Source: Orychophragmus violaceus
Taxonomy: Eukaryota > Streptophyta > Magnoliopsida > Brassicales > Brassicaceae
Assembly: GCA_030180135.1 (NCBI GenBank)
Contig: CM058231.1
Location: 47,006,235-47,070,234, forward strand
DNA: 64,000 bases
Direction of reading: 5' to 3'
The notes below the pieces were generated by a model. That model was not told where the DNA came from, did no database searches, and saw nothing but the letters and a program-made list of their open reading frames with translations. The position numbers and the translations under genes were made by a program. Of this stretch, positions 45,044-55,949 are shown in pieces (the stretch's first letter is position 1; the number at the start of each line of letters is the position of its first letter).

Positions 45044-47560
45044 GTATTGGATACTGGTTGTGGCACTGATATTTGTTATAATATGCAGAGCCTGAGCAAC
45101 AGTAGAACGTTGAAGGAAGGGCAAGTGGAACTGCGTGTCTGGAAGGAGCTTGGGATGCTGCCTCAGCCGTAGGGTTTTCACTTGTAGATGCCTTTGAGGC
45201 TTGGTTTTATTAAGTAATTGCTACAATGTACATGCTTTAAAGCAGAGTTGTTTTTCATTTTCTTGTGAAGAATTTGAATGTTTTCATTTTGATAAAGACA
45301 AGTTTTGTTCTTTTGATCTTAATGAAATGTTAATTGTAGCACCCTATTCAAGGAATGGGTTTTATATCTTAAACCAAAGAGTGCCTAAATGTAACATAAA
45401 TACCGAATAGGTTTAAATCTGATGAATTAAACCTGATTTTTCTTGGCATAAATGTTTTGGTCACATAGAGTAAGTCAGATTCAGAAACCCCATAGTTATG
45501 GACTTTTGGGCTCATTTGAATGGATATCTTATGAGACTTGAATTCTGCTTACTGGACCAAAAGACAAAGGGCCCATCTTAGCCGAGCTAGAGAAAGGCCC
45601 AAAGGCTTATTGGAGATTGAACATACTCATGTATGTGGTCCGATGAGCAGTAATGCCAGAGAAAATTTCCTGTACTTCATTGTCTCTACTGATTACTTCA
45701 GTGAGTGTGACTGTGTTCATTTGATGAGACACAAGTCGGAATTCTTTGACATGGTCGAAAGAGTTCCAGAATGAAGTATAGAATCTGAATGACAGAAGTA
45801 TTAAGACTCTGGATTAGATCACGAGTGAGAATACTTAAGTCATTGACTGTGTGATCATCTGAATGAGTGTGAAGTCGTTTCACAGCTCATTTCTCCTGAA
45901 AACCTAGAGGTGTTTCTGTGAGAATGAATCAGATCTTATTAGAAATGATTAAAGATGAGTCACATGAATCTTCCATGACATTCTCTAAGAATGACGCTCT
46001 AGAAATATCTAAGTTTACGCTGAAATAGTTCCACCAATATCAGTTAAAAGACACCACGTAAATGTGGATTGGAATCGATCCAAATTCGTCTTTACTGAGT
46101 ATTTGTAGTTGTGCTACTTCGCTGGTTGTCCTAGGGAAACCAAGGCTTGTTACTTTTACGTCCAATCTGTTTTCTAAGAAGGGAAGTTACTTTCCAAGAA
46201 GAACAGTGGGAGTAAAAGTATAACTCGAAGAAATTCGAGAAATACAGGAGGCTGCTCAACCTGTTGAGGGAGAGCAACGGATGGATTTACAGATTTCTGT
46301 AGAATCTACACCTGTAGAGCCTGAAATTCGCAGATATGAATGAATCAGTCACTAATTCGAGAGTGATTTCTCGTCATTAGTTGAACCTGATGATCATTGA
46401 AAGTTCGCATGATCTGATGATCATTGAAAGCGACGAATCTGCGAAATTCAAAGAAGCGAAAGTGAGCCCGGACTCCGAAAATTACACTATGTGTAAGTTA
46501 GCTTCATTGATCCATTCATGGATGGAAGCAAACATATCGGAGTTGGAATCTTCGTTCTGTTGAAGTAGTCAAGGTTTTGACTTGAACAGGAACGAAGAGG
46601 AACTGTGCGTTTACTAAAAGATAAGTGGGAGCAATATTGCATTTCTCATAGTGTATGTCGATGACATACTGATTCTCGAATATAACGTCCCAATGCTGCA
46701 GTCGGTAAAGGACTGGTTTGGGAGTTGGTTTTATGATTGACATTGGGTAAAGCCACGTAGTTTTTGGATTTTGGATCTAAAGATAGAGATCCAAAAGAGC
46801 TGGTAGGACAAAGTCAGGATTCTTAAATTGACAAAGTCCTACACGTAATCAGCAATCCAAGAAGGGCTTTATGCCAATGTCACATGGCAATTCATTAAGC
46901 AAGATACAGTGTCCTGCGATATCTGCTGAGCTTGAATGCATGGATAGGATTCCATATGCGACGGCAATTGGATCTATCATGTATGCCATGACACATACTT
47001 GTTTTGATATTGCTTTAATGCTAAGCAAGACAAGTAAAGACCAGTCAAATCCAGGAAAGAATCACTGGATTGCCGTAAAGAATATTCTGAAGTATTTGAG
47101 GAATACTTAGGATAAGTTCTTGATTTACGGAGAAAGTGAGGTGCTACAAGTCGATAGAGTCTGAAAGGCAAGTTTCCAATAGACAAAGATACTTCCTGGT
47201 CACAGTCCGGCTATATCTTGTGTCTATCTGGCGGTGCAAGGCACTGTAGCTGACTCCATGACTTAAGCTGAACATTTCGCAGCTTGAGAAGCGGCGAAAG
47301 AGGTTGTTTGGATAGAAAAAGTTCATCACTGAACTTGATGTGATTCCCAGCGTAGTTAAGACTAGCTGCACATCAAAGGTCCAAACACCTTGAGGATAGG
47401 TATAACCTATTCCGCGAGATAAATGACAGAGGTGTTAAGTAGATAAGCAAGTTTCATCGAATGAGAATGTTGCTAATCTATTAACAAAGCCACTCCTTAT
47501 GCCTAAGCACGAGTCGCGGACTGTAGCTGTAGGATGAGTGAAATTAAGATGTAGTCTTAA
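45044..47560 (+). pseudogene. Copia-2 protease tail and decayed pol
   Basis: Remnants in order: VLDTGCGTDIC (45050-45082), integrase start with HVCGPMSSNAR (near 45628-45660), RT VYVDDILIL (46651 onward), a PYATAIGSIMYAM RNase H-side segment (46950-46990), and SGYILCLSGGA / TVADSMT (near 47200-47265). Frames are broken throughout and the integrase core and RT front are deleted. The deletions match those of Copia-1. Confidence 0.78.
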
Positions 47561-48372
47561 TTTCAGTGGGAGTTTGTAAAGGGCTTTACTTAGTTATTTT
47601 GAATGGTTCATGAAAACATAGCATTTTATGTTTGTGAAATCTAATGATTTCTGGATTATTTTAACTGTGATATAAAATAATCGTTCCAAAATAATTCATG
47701 TCATTATATATGGGCCATCGAAGTACATGAGTAGACTTGATCCTGAAACCCCATATTTAACGAAGTGACATAAATTATAGTGTCCATAGTCGAAGGTTGT
47801 TGAAATTGGAACAACAACAACCTGTTGAGACTAGATTGTGTTGAGACTTATGACCAGGTTTCGAGGGGTCATAGATGCGCGGCATCAAAGTCGACACATA
47901 GGTATATGTAGGGGAGCATATGACCGGACATGGCCCGCTAATGAGAACTCTGCAAGATATTAATATATGTGTCATAAGAAGTTCTCATATACGACTATAG
48001 AGTATAGTCCTTAGACCTGAGTTCGCATGCATGTGGCTGCACATGGAGTAATGCGCTTTGATCATTGTCTAACGCTGTTTCGTAACTGGGAGCTATACGG
48101 ACCTTGGTTGGGTGTATTATGAATTGTGTAGTTCATAGTGATGGAACAAGACGGGATTTGTCCCTGCCGTTTAACGGAGGTAATATCTCTAGGCCAATCG
48201 GAGATTTGATAGCTGGTAAGAGAATGGCCATTCCCAAACGGACTTGCCCAAGTCGTTTGAATAGTCAGTATCAAATCTGGTCCGATAAACATGGTCTGGC
48301 TATATAAGGATGACACGCATCTTGCCTTATGCCAGATCGAGATATTGAGACAAAAGGATTAGGGAATGTAGG

Positions 48373-48451
48373 ATTCCAGTACAAACGGAAGATTGTTGGG
48401 AATGTCCTTTGTAGAATTCCAGTACAAGTGGGAGATTGTTGGGAATGTCCT
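48373..48451 (+). repeat. 43-bp duplication across the Copia-2 PPT/LTR junction
   Basis: ATTCCAGTACAA...AGATTGTTGGGAATGTCCT occurs at 48373 and again 43 bp later at 48416. The left copy has a mutated polypurine tract (ACGGAAGAT) followed by the first 15 or so bases of an LTR; the right copy is the functional junction. Confidence 0.8.
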
Positions 48452-49116
48452 GAAATCTACCGTACTATCTCTAGAAAGTATGATAAGTGTCGAGATCAGA
48501 CATAAGTCATAAGTACTGGGTGATCATGATGGCTTGCTAGAGTCCGCTCTTGATCTATAAGTTTAAGACTTATTACCAGTATTGTATGATCCCTAAGGGT
48601 CACACACCATAGCTAACGGGAAAGTTAAAATGGAATTAATACGGTAAGATGCAAGGCATTTACTGTATTTGTACAGAGAGACTTGGGCCATTAGTTAATT
48701 ACTTGGGCCCATATCGAGATACAGGACTTGTGTCGATCGACACAGGTATATGTGTCGGTCGACACAACAGCGAAACCGAAACATCAGTTTAGGTTTATGA
48801 CGAGTCGAGATATATAAGTCTTAGGTCTTATTATTTCGATAGAAAGTCTGCGAATCTGAATAGAGCCGTCCTGTTTTCTCTCTGTTTCCTTCAACTTTGG
48901 TCTAGCAACCATCCCGAGCTTGTAAGAGTGTGGATACTCTAGGAGGAATAGGTGGTTCATCTGTTCGTTGATCTCGACATTACCATCCATCATTCCGCTG
49001 CAAAAGGTAATGTCCAGGTTTGGTTTTGTGATTCGTTCTGCAAGAACCTAGATCTGAGTTATATGTGCTAGGTTGCAATCTGTTAATTGAACCATGAACA
49101 CACATATAATCCTACA
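48437..49116 (+). repeat. Copia-2 3' LTR (680 bp)
   Basis: Same length as the 5' LTR, two differences. Preceded by polypurine tract AAGTGGGAGAT (48426-48436). Confidence 0.92.
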
Positions 49117-49121
49117 CCAAG

Positions 49122-49672
49122 GTCCTTATAGCTCCCAGTTCCGAAACAGCGTTAGACAATGATCAAAGCGCATCAATCCATGTGCAGCCACATGCATGCG
49201 AACTCAGGTCTGAGGACTATACTCTATAGTCGTATATGAGAACCTCTTATGACACAGATATTAATATCTTGTAGAGTTCTCATCAGCGGGCCATGTCCGG
49301 TCATATGCTCCCCTACATATACCTATGTGTCGACTTTGATGCCGCGCATCTATGACCCCTCGAAACTTGGTCATAAGTCTCAACACATTCTAGTCTCAAG
49401 TGGTTGTTGGTGTTCCAATTTCAACAACCTTCGACTATGGACACTATGATTTATGTCATTTCGTTAAATATGGGGTTTCAGGATCAAGTCTACTCATGTA
49501 CTTCGATGGCCCATATATAATGACATGAATCATTTTGGAACGATTATTTTATATCACAGTTAAAAATAATCCAGAAATAAAAATTTCATTAACATTAAAA
49601 AAAAAAAAATGTTTACATGAACCAATCAAAATAACTAAAATAAAGCCCTCACAACTCCCACTCAAAAAGAGA
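49122..49672 (-). other. Copia-3 3' untranslated segment, right of Copia-2
   Basis: Between the pol stop and the Copia-2 insertion; homologous to the 3' sequence of Copia-2. Contains an A-run near 49598-49608. No gene. Confidence 0.7.
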
Positions 49673-52600
49673 TTACATTTGAATATCTCTAATTCCTACA
49701 GCAGCAGTATGCAACTCGTGCTTAGGTCTCGGGAGTGGCTTTGTCAATGGGTCAGCCACGTTCTCATCAGTGGGAACTCTGCTGACCATCACTTCGCCTC
49801 TATTCACTATATCACGAATCAGGTGATACCTTCTCATAATATGTTTGGATTTCTGATGATGTCTCGGTTCCTTAGCTTGAGCAATTGCACCATTGTTGTC
49901 ACAATACAGTGCTAGTGGCTCAGTAGCATTTGGGAATACACCGAGTTCAATCAAGAAGTTCCTTATCCAAACTCCTTCCTTCGCAGCTTCCGAAGCAGCG
50001 ATGTATTCAGCTTCAGTTGTGGAATCTGCCACGGTGCTCTGCTTGGAGCTCTTCCAACTTACTGCACCGCCATTCAGACAGAAGATGTAACCAGACTGTG
50101 ACCGGAAATCATCTTTATCTGTCTGAAAACTTGCATCCGTGAATCCACTGATTTCAAGCACTTCACTTCCTCCGTAAACCAAGAACTTATCCTTAGTATT
50201 CCTTAAATACTTCAGGATATTCTTTACGGCAATCCAGTGACTCTCACCTGGATTGGACTGGTACCTACTCGTCATGCTTAGTGCATAAGCAACATCAGGA
50301 CGAGTACAGATCATGGCATACATGATAGATCCTATAGCCGAAGCATAAGGAATCCTACTCATGCGCTTAAGCTCATCAGGTGTTTTTGGACACTGATCTT
50401 TGCTTAGTGTAGCACCATGTATCATTGGCGTGAATCCTTTCTTGGATTTATCCATTCCGAATCGATGCAGGATTTTATCTATATAAGCATCTTGACAAAG
50501 TCCAATCAGCTTTTTAGATCTATCTCTAAAGATTCGGATTCCAAGAACATACGCGGCTTCACCCATGTCCTTCATGGAAAAACAACTTCCCAGCCAGTCT
50601 TTAACAGACTTCAGCATTGGAATATCATTTCCAAGAAGCAATATGTCATCGACATATAGGATAAGAAACGCCACTTTGCTCCCACTAGTTTTCTTATACA
50701 CACATTGTTCTTCCTCGTTTCTGATGAAGTCAAAATTCTTTATTGCCTCATCAAAACAAAGATTCCAACTCTTGGATGCTTGCTTCAATCCATAAATGGA
50801 TTTATGAAGTTTGCATACTTTCCCAGCATTCTTAGGATCAATGTAACCGTCAGGCTGTGTCATATACACATCCTCCTCCAAGATTCCATTCAGGAAGGCG
50901 GTTTTCACATCCATCTGCCAAATCTCATAATCATAATAAGCGGCAGTTGCTAGGAGAATCCGAATTGATTTCATCATGGCCACTGGTGAATAGGTTTCAT
51001 CATAGTCTATACCATGAATTTGCTTGAAACCTTTTGCCACCAACCTGGCCTTGTAAATCTGGACATTTCCATCCATGTCAATCTTCTTCTTGAAGATCCA
51101 TTTACACTCGATGGCTTTTGCACCAGCGGGTAAATCAACCAGTGTAAACACTCGGTTGACAGACATGGAGTCCATCTCGGATTCAGTGGCTTCACGCCAC
51201 TTTAAGGAGTCAGGGCCCATCATGGCTTCTGCAAAGTTCGAGGGTTCATCACCGTCAATGATCAAAAGATCATGGCAATTAGTCACGAGGAATCCCTGAT
51301 ATCTATCGGGTTCGTGACGGATCCTTCCGGATCTTCGAACTTCAGGTACTGCAGGTTCAGGTTCTATTACAACTTCATATAATTCATCCTGCTGTTCTTC
51401 CTCATTAGGTTGAACAGGTTCCTGTCCTTCTTGAATTTCATCAAGTTGTACCTTACTCCCACTATCTTTCTTAGAGAGAAATTCCCTCTCAAGAAAAGTG
51501 CAATCCTGAGCAACAAAGATCTTGTTCTCGGATCGCAGATAGAAGTAATAAGCCTTGGTATCCCTAGGATAACCAATGAAGTAGCATTTGTCAGATTTTG
51601 GTGTAAGCTTGTCTGAGATTAATCTTTTGACATAGGCTTCACAACCCCAAATTCTGAGAAAAGACATTGCTGGAGCTTTTCCAGTCCATAACTCATATGG
51701 TGTCTTTGCTACTGCTTTTGATGGCACTTTGTTCAGTGTGAACGTTGCGGTCAGCAAAGCATATCCCCAAAGAGATATAGGAAGGTCTGTGTGACTCATC
51801 ATGGATCGGACCATATCTAACAATGTCTGATTCCTTCTCTCAGACACACCATTCCACTGAGGTGTTCCAGGAGGTGTGAGTTGGGAGATGATCCCACACT
51901 CACTCAGATGATTACGAAATTCCTGGCTCAAGTATTCTCCTCCTCGGTCCGACCTAAGAGCCTTAATACTTTTACCAAGCTGGTTCTGTACTTCATTCTG
52001 GAATTCTTTGAACTTTTCAAAGGTTTCCGACTTATGTTTCATCAAGTAGACATATCCATATCTACTGAAATCATCAGTGAATGTAATGAAGTACTGATAG
52101 TTTCCTCTAGCATTTGTGGACATTGGGCCACACACGTCAGTATGTACCAGGCCCAATAGTTCACTGGCCCTTTCTGTGGGTTTGTTGAAAGGGGCCCGTG
52201 TCATTTTGCCCATTAGGCAAGATTCGCATTTCTCACAAGACTCAAAGTCAAATGAGCCCAAGAGTCCATTTGAATGGAGCCTCTTGACGCGTTTCTCACT
52301 AATGTGCCCCAAACGACAATGCCAGAGAAACGTTTCATTTTCTTCGTTAGATTTGAACCGTTTTGTATTAATGTTATATACTGGAGCAGATTGATCCAGC
52401 ATGTACAGCCCATTAATAAGAGGGGCACAGCCATGGAACATATTATTGAGATTAAAGGAACACAATTTATTCTTAATAGAAAAATCAAATCCTTGCAAAT
52501 CCAATAATGAAACTGAAATGATATTTCTGCTTATAGCAGGTACAAAATAACAATTCTCAAGTTCTAAAGTCAATCCAGAAGGTAAAGACAACAAGTAAGT

Positions 52601-53629
52601 GCCAACGGCAAGTGCTGGAACCTTCGCTCCATTGCCAACCCGCAACTCTACTTGCCCTTGCTTCAACCTTCTACTGTTGCTGAGCGCCTGCATATTAGTA
52701 CAAATATGAGCCCCACATCCAGTATCTAATACCCAAGTGGTATTATCAGAAGTAGTAGTATTTACTGCAATAACAAAAATACCTGAATTAGTAGTCTCAA
52801 AGGACTTCTTCTTCTTCTTCAGACTTTCCTGGTATTTCTTACAGTCCCTGCGATAATGCCCTGCCTCTTTGCAAAAGTGACAGATATCAGAAGGCCCAGC
52901 TTTAGACACGGGCTTGGGCTTGGCCTTTTCGACTGCCTTGCCCTTTCCCTTGTCTGCAGCGGATTTCTTGAAACCCTTGCCCTTCTGCACCATGAGTACA
53001 GATGGCTCCTTGGCCTTCTTCAGATTAGGTTCTGCAGTCTTGAGCATACCATGTAGCTCAGGCAAAGTCTTTATCAACCCATGCATATTATAGTTCAAGA
53101 TGAACTGGTCATATGCAGGAGTAAGAGACTGCATAACGATATCACAAGCAAGCTCTTGGCTTATAGGACAGTCGAGTCTAGTCAAATGATCGAGATAACC
53201 CATCATTTTCAGAACATGTGGACTCACTGCTGCATCCTTAGCCATTTTACAGTCCAAGAGATTCTTAACAGTTTGGAATCTCTCTGTACGGGCCTGCTCC
53301 TGAAACAACGCTTTCAGGTTTGCCATCAGTTCCATGGGACAATTCAGGCCTTCCCACTGCATCTGCAGTTCGGGAGCCATTGTCGCCAACATTAGGCAAA
53401 CCACGTCATTTGCATCTGAAGAATGCGTATCATATGCATTCTTCACAGATTGCGCGGCATTAGTCGCAAGTCTAGGTGGGAGAACTCTTTCAAGGACATA
53501 AGCCTTCTTCTCCTGCCTGAGCACAAGTCTCAGGTTCCTGGACCAGTTCAGGAAGTTTGATCCGTTCAGTTTGTCCTTCTCAAGGGCAGACCGGATCGAG
53601 AAAGTGTTTTGTGTTGTTGTGCTTGACAT
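49673..53629 (-). CDS. gag-pol: Copia-3 Gag-Pol polyprotein (1318 aa), intact
   Basis: Full-length Ty1/copia polyprotein in one frame. Domains in order: Gag (KDKLNGSNFLNWSRNLRLVL from about residue 18); CCHC knuckle CHFCKEAGHYRRDC near 250; aspartic protease with WVLDTGCGAHIC near 310; GAG-pre-integrase LWHCRLGHISEKRV near 435; integrase DDE core with HTDVCGPMS, FTDDFSRYG, LRSDRGGEY and PQWNGVSERRNQTLLD (about 490-620); reverse transcriptase with ARLVAKGF, QMDVKTAFLNG, LHKSIYGLKQASKSW and catalytic YVDD (about 850-1040); RNase H with TTEAEYIAASEAAKE and YCDNNGAIAQAK near the C-terminus. Length is normal for the family. All catalytic motifs I can check are present. Particles assemble in the cytoplasm and the integrase acts in the nucleus. 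It could supply enzymes to Copia-1 and Copia-2. ATG at 53629 matches the conserved MSS/MTSTxxQNTFSIRS start. Confidence 0.95.
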   Translation of the reverse strand: MSSTTTQNTFSIRSALEKDKLNGSNFLNWSRNLRLVLRQEKKAYVLERVLPPRLATNAAQSVKNAYDTHSSDANDVVCLMLATMAPELQMQWEGLNCPMELMANLKALFQEQARTERFQTVKNLLDCKMAKDAAVSPHVLKMMGYLDHLTRLDCPISQELACDIVMQSLTPAYDQFILNYNMHGLIKTLPELHGMLKTAEPNLKKAKEPSVLMVQKGKGFKKSAADKGKGKAVEKAKPKPVSKAGPSDICHFCKEAGHYRRDCKKYQESLKKKKKSFETTNSGIFVIAVNTTTSDNTTWVLDTGCGAHICTNMQALSNSRRLKQGQVELRVGNGAKVPALAVGTYLLSLPSGLTLELENCYFVPAISRNIISVSLLDLQGFDFSIKNKLCSFNLNNMFHGCAPLINGLYMLDQSAPVYNINTKRFKSNEENETFLWHCRLGHISEKRVKRLHSNGLLGSFDFESCEKCESCLMGKMTRAPFNKPTERASELLGLVHTDVCGPMSTNARGNYQYFITFTDDFSRYGYVYLMKHKSETFEKFKEFQNEVQNQLGKSIKALRSDRGGEYLSQEFRNHLSECGIISQLTPPGTPQWNGVSERRNQTLLDMVRSMMSHTDLPISLWGYALLTATFTLNKVPSKAVAKTPYELWTGKAPAMSFLRIWGCEAYVKRLISDKLTPKSDKCYFIGYPRDTKAYYFYLRSENKIFVAQDCTFLEREFLSKKDSGSKVQLDEIQEGQEPVQPNEEEQQDELYEVVIEPEPAVPEVRRSGRIRHEPDRYQGFLVTNCHDLLIIDGDEPSNFAEAMMGPDSLKWREATESEMDSMSVNRVFTLVDLPAGAKAIECKWIFKKKIDMDGNVQIYKARLVAKGFKQIHGIDYDETYSPVAMMKSIRILLATAAYYDYEIWQMDVKTAFLNGILEEDVYMTQPDGYIDPKNAGKVCKLHKSIYGLKQASKSWNLCFDEAIKNFDFIRNEEEQCVYKKTSGSKVAFLILYVDDILLLGNDIPMLKSVKDWLGSCFSMKDMGEAAYVLGIRIFRDRSKKLIGLCQDAYIDKILHRFGMDKSKKGFTPMIHGATLSKDQCPKTPDELKRMSRIPYASAIGSIMYAMICTRPDVAYALSMTSRYQSNPGESHWIAVKNILKYLRNTKDKFLVYGGSEVLEISGFTDASFQTDKDDFRSQSGYIFCLNGGAVSWKSSKQSTVADSTTEAEYIAASEAAKEGVWIRNFLIELGVFPNATEPLALYCDNNGAIAQAKEPRHHQKSKHIMRRYHLIRDIVNRGEVMVSRVPTDENVADPLTKPLPRPKHELHTAAVGIRDIQM

Positions 53630-55096
53630 AGCTGAAATTATGAGACAATAGAGTTTTAGTTATTTAGTTCATAAAAGAGTAATCTTAACAACTTATAAGA
53701 AAACTCGCATTGCATTCAAAATTTATTTGTTCAACCTCATAAGAATGCAATGATTCCGAGACCCATGTTCAGCTAATTCCAAAGTGGGCCACTGGCCGTC
53801 ACCCAGAATTAGATTTACATGGTAAGCATACACACAGCTAGTTATAACCATATAACTCTCGGTTGTGGATTGGGCCCAAGGCCCAATACACCAGATGTCT
53901 CAAGGCCCGGGACTCCCGATGGCCCAGTCAAGAAAACCAATCTCTTACAGCCAAATAATCACTAAAGTCTGGGACTCCCAATGAAATTAGTGACTATATA
54001 CTACTTTACTTACGCAAAAACAGACACCTCACACTGTAAGCCATATCTGTAATTGAATAAGCGTTAAGTAGCTGACAAGATTGGGCAAGACATCCAAGCT
54101 TGATATTGGTTTTGAGGATTTTAGGTTTAATTTCCAAAAATAGAAGATTACTATTTTGGGAAACTTACTTATTTTAGAAACTTTCTAAATTTAGAAACAT
54201 GCTAAAAATAGAAATTTCTAATTCAATATTTTTATTAAAGTTTTCGGTTGGGTCACAAATTATAGGCCCAATTCTTGGCCCAAGACCACAGAATTCCAAT
54301 TGGCCCAATAATTTGACATAACCGAGTCGGTTCATTAATTCTGGTCCAAGACCAAATTAACTACTTAATCCAACTGGTTATTTACTAAACCAGACCAGCT
54401 CTAAATTATTTGGTCCAACCAAATCAAACTTAGACCAGCCTTCGGTTTAGGTCAAAATTCAATTTTTGAATTTCAATCCGGTTTAACTAGAAATTAAATA
54501 ATTTCCAGCAAACCGCGATTTGGGTTAACGCTTAAACCATACATTAATTAAATAATTAATGATTAATACATTAAAGAATCTTATGAATCTTAAATAATCG
54601 TGATCTTTACATAAGGTAATCATTCACATTCTTATGCGATTTATACATGTTAACAATCGACATTCACATGTTAACAAATCACATTCACATAAGACAAAAA
54701 ACATGTGATTGTTTACATAAGACAAAAAACATTCACATTCACAATCGATTCTTATGTTTAACAATTCAAACAAATCGTATGATTATTATTTACTTATTCA
54801 AGCGATAAGTCAACAAGCTAACAAACGATTGATGGCTAGGGTTTTCAAAGATTCTAACAAAACGATCAACAAGCGATCGTGACAAAACGATTATGCTCTT
54901 TACACAAGAAGACAAAAAAAACGATTTGTCATTTTCCTCTTCGTATGCCAATTAATTCAATCAATAACTCTTACGATCATGAAAAACATTTAAAACAAAT
55001 CGATTTTGACCTCTTATAACGATTATAAAGCAATGTCAACAGCAAAGTCCAAATCGATTCATACAAAGATCCAAAAGCAAAAACCTAACGACCTAG
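53630..55096 (-). other. Copia-3 leader
   Basis: The gag-proximal half (53630-54540) is homologous to the Copia-2 and Copia-1 leaders. The PBS-proximal half (54540-55090) is different: AT-rich with repeated CACATTCACAT, ACATAAGACAAAAAAC and AACGAT motifs. The TCGATCGA tract of the relatives is absent. No gene. Confidence 0.65.
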
Positions 55097-55108
55097 GCTC
55101 TGATACCA
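55097..55108 (-). other. Copia-3 primer-binding site (tRNA-iMet)
   Basis: Minus-strand TGGTATCAGAGC, one base inside the LTR. Confidence 0.92.
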
Positions 55109-55109
55109 C

Positions 55110-55755
55110 TGTTAGATTATGAGAGTGTTCATGGTTTAATTCACAGATTACAACCTAGCACACATAACTCAGATCTAGGTGATTTGCAGTTGAATCAAAC
55201 AGATCAGGATCATTACCTCTTTTAGAGTGCAGCGGATTGATTGGTAATGTCGAGATCACTTAGAGCAGATGATTACCAGCTCCTCCTTGGTATCCACACG
55301 CTTACAAGCTATGGATCAGGTTGCTAGACCAAGCTGGAATGAATCAGAGAGAGAGAGCAGGTGGCTCAGAAAATCGCAGAGGGTTTTGGTGTCAAAGCCC
55401 TAGGCGCCATTCCTCTTCCTTATATGGGCCCAAGTTATTAAACTAATGGCCTATTAGGATTTTGGGCCCAAGACACAAATCAGACAAAAGCCTGTATTTT
55501 ATCTGGCCCATCTCTCTGTACAAATACAGTAAATGCCTTTGCATCTTACCGTATAAATTCCATTTAACTTTCCCGTTAGCTATGGTGTGTGACCCTTAGG
55601 GATCATACAATACTGGTAATAAGTCCTAAACTTATAGATCATGAGCGGGTTCTAGCAAGTCATCATGATCACCCAGTATTTATGACTTATGTCTGATCTC
55701 GACACTTATCATACTTTCTAGAGATAGTACGGTAGATTTCAGGACATTCCCAACA
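55110..55755 (-). repeat. Copia-3 5' LTR (646 bp)
   Basis: Same length as the 3' LTR with about 7 substitutions. TATA-like CCATATAAGG (minus) near 55418-55428. Confidence 0.9.
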
Positions 55756-55949
55756 CAACCCGTGGCCGGATCAACCCTTTTTCCGGTGTCCGTTGAATCA
55801 CCTCCTCAGCTTTCCTGGCCTTCGGTCAATTCCAATCGCGACCCGACTCCCTCGACTGTCCTGCCTTTCTCCGCGACCCGACCATGAAATCGCCCCTCCA
55901 CCGATCGCTCCTTGTTCCTTAACAGCAAGACATGTGTATTGACTACTCA

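Larger units (their letters stand above)
41805..49121 (+). mobile_element. Copia-2: non-autonomous Ty1/copia element inside Copia-3
   Basis: Two 680-bp LTRs (41810-42489, 48437-49116), TSD CCAAG (41805-41809, 49117-49121), plus-strand PBS at 42491 and polypurine tract at 48426-48436. LTRs differ by 2 bases (near 42209/42213 against 48836/48840). It lies antisense to Copia-3. It has an open gag and a ruined pol like Copia-1. Confidence 0.93.
40868..55760 (-). mobile_element. Copia-3: autonomous-type Ty1/copia element, split by Copia-2
   Basis: Two 646-bp LTRs (40873-41518, 55110-55755), TSD CAACC (40868-40872, 55756-55760), PBS 55097-55108, polypurine tract beside 41518. Without Copia-2 it is about 7.57 kb. 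LTRs differ by about 7 bases (about 1.1%). It contains the intact Gag-Pol ORF. Copia-2 sits between the pol stop and the polypurine tract, so the coding region is untouched. Confidence 0.92.

Noticed and set aside
49535..49915. 126-codon plus ORF overlapping the Copia-3 pol 3' end
   Set aside because: Antisense to the intact polyprotein, starts in an A-rich non-coding segment, no recognisable domain.
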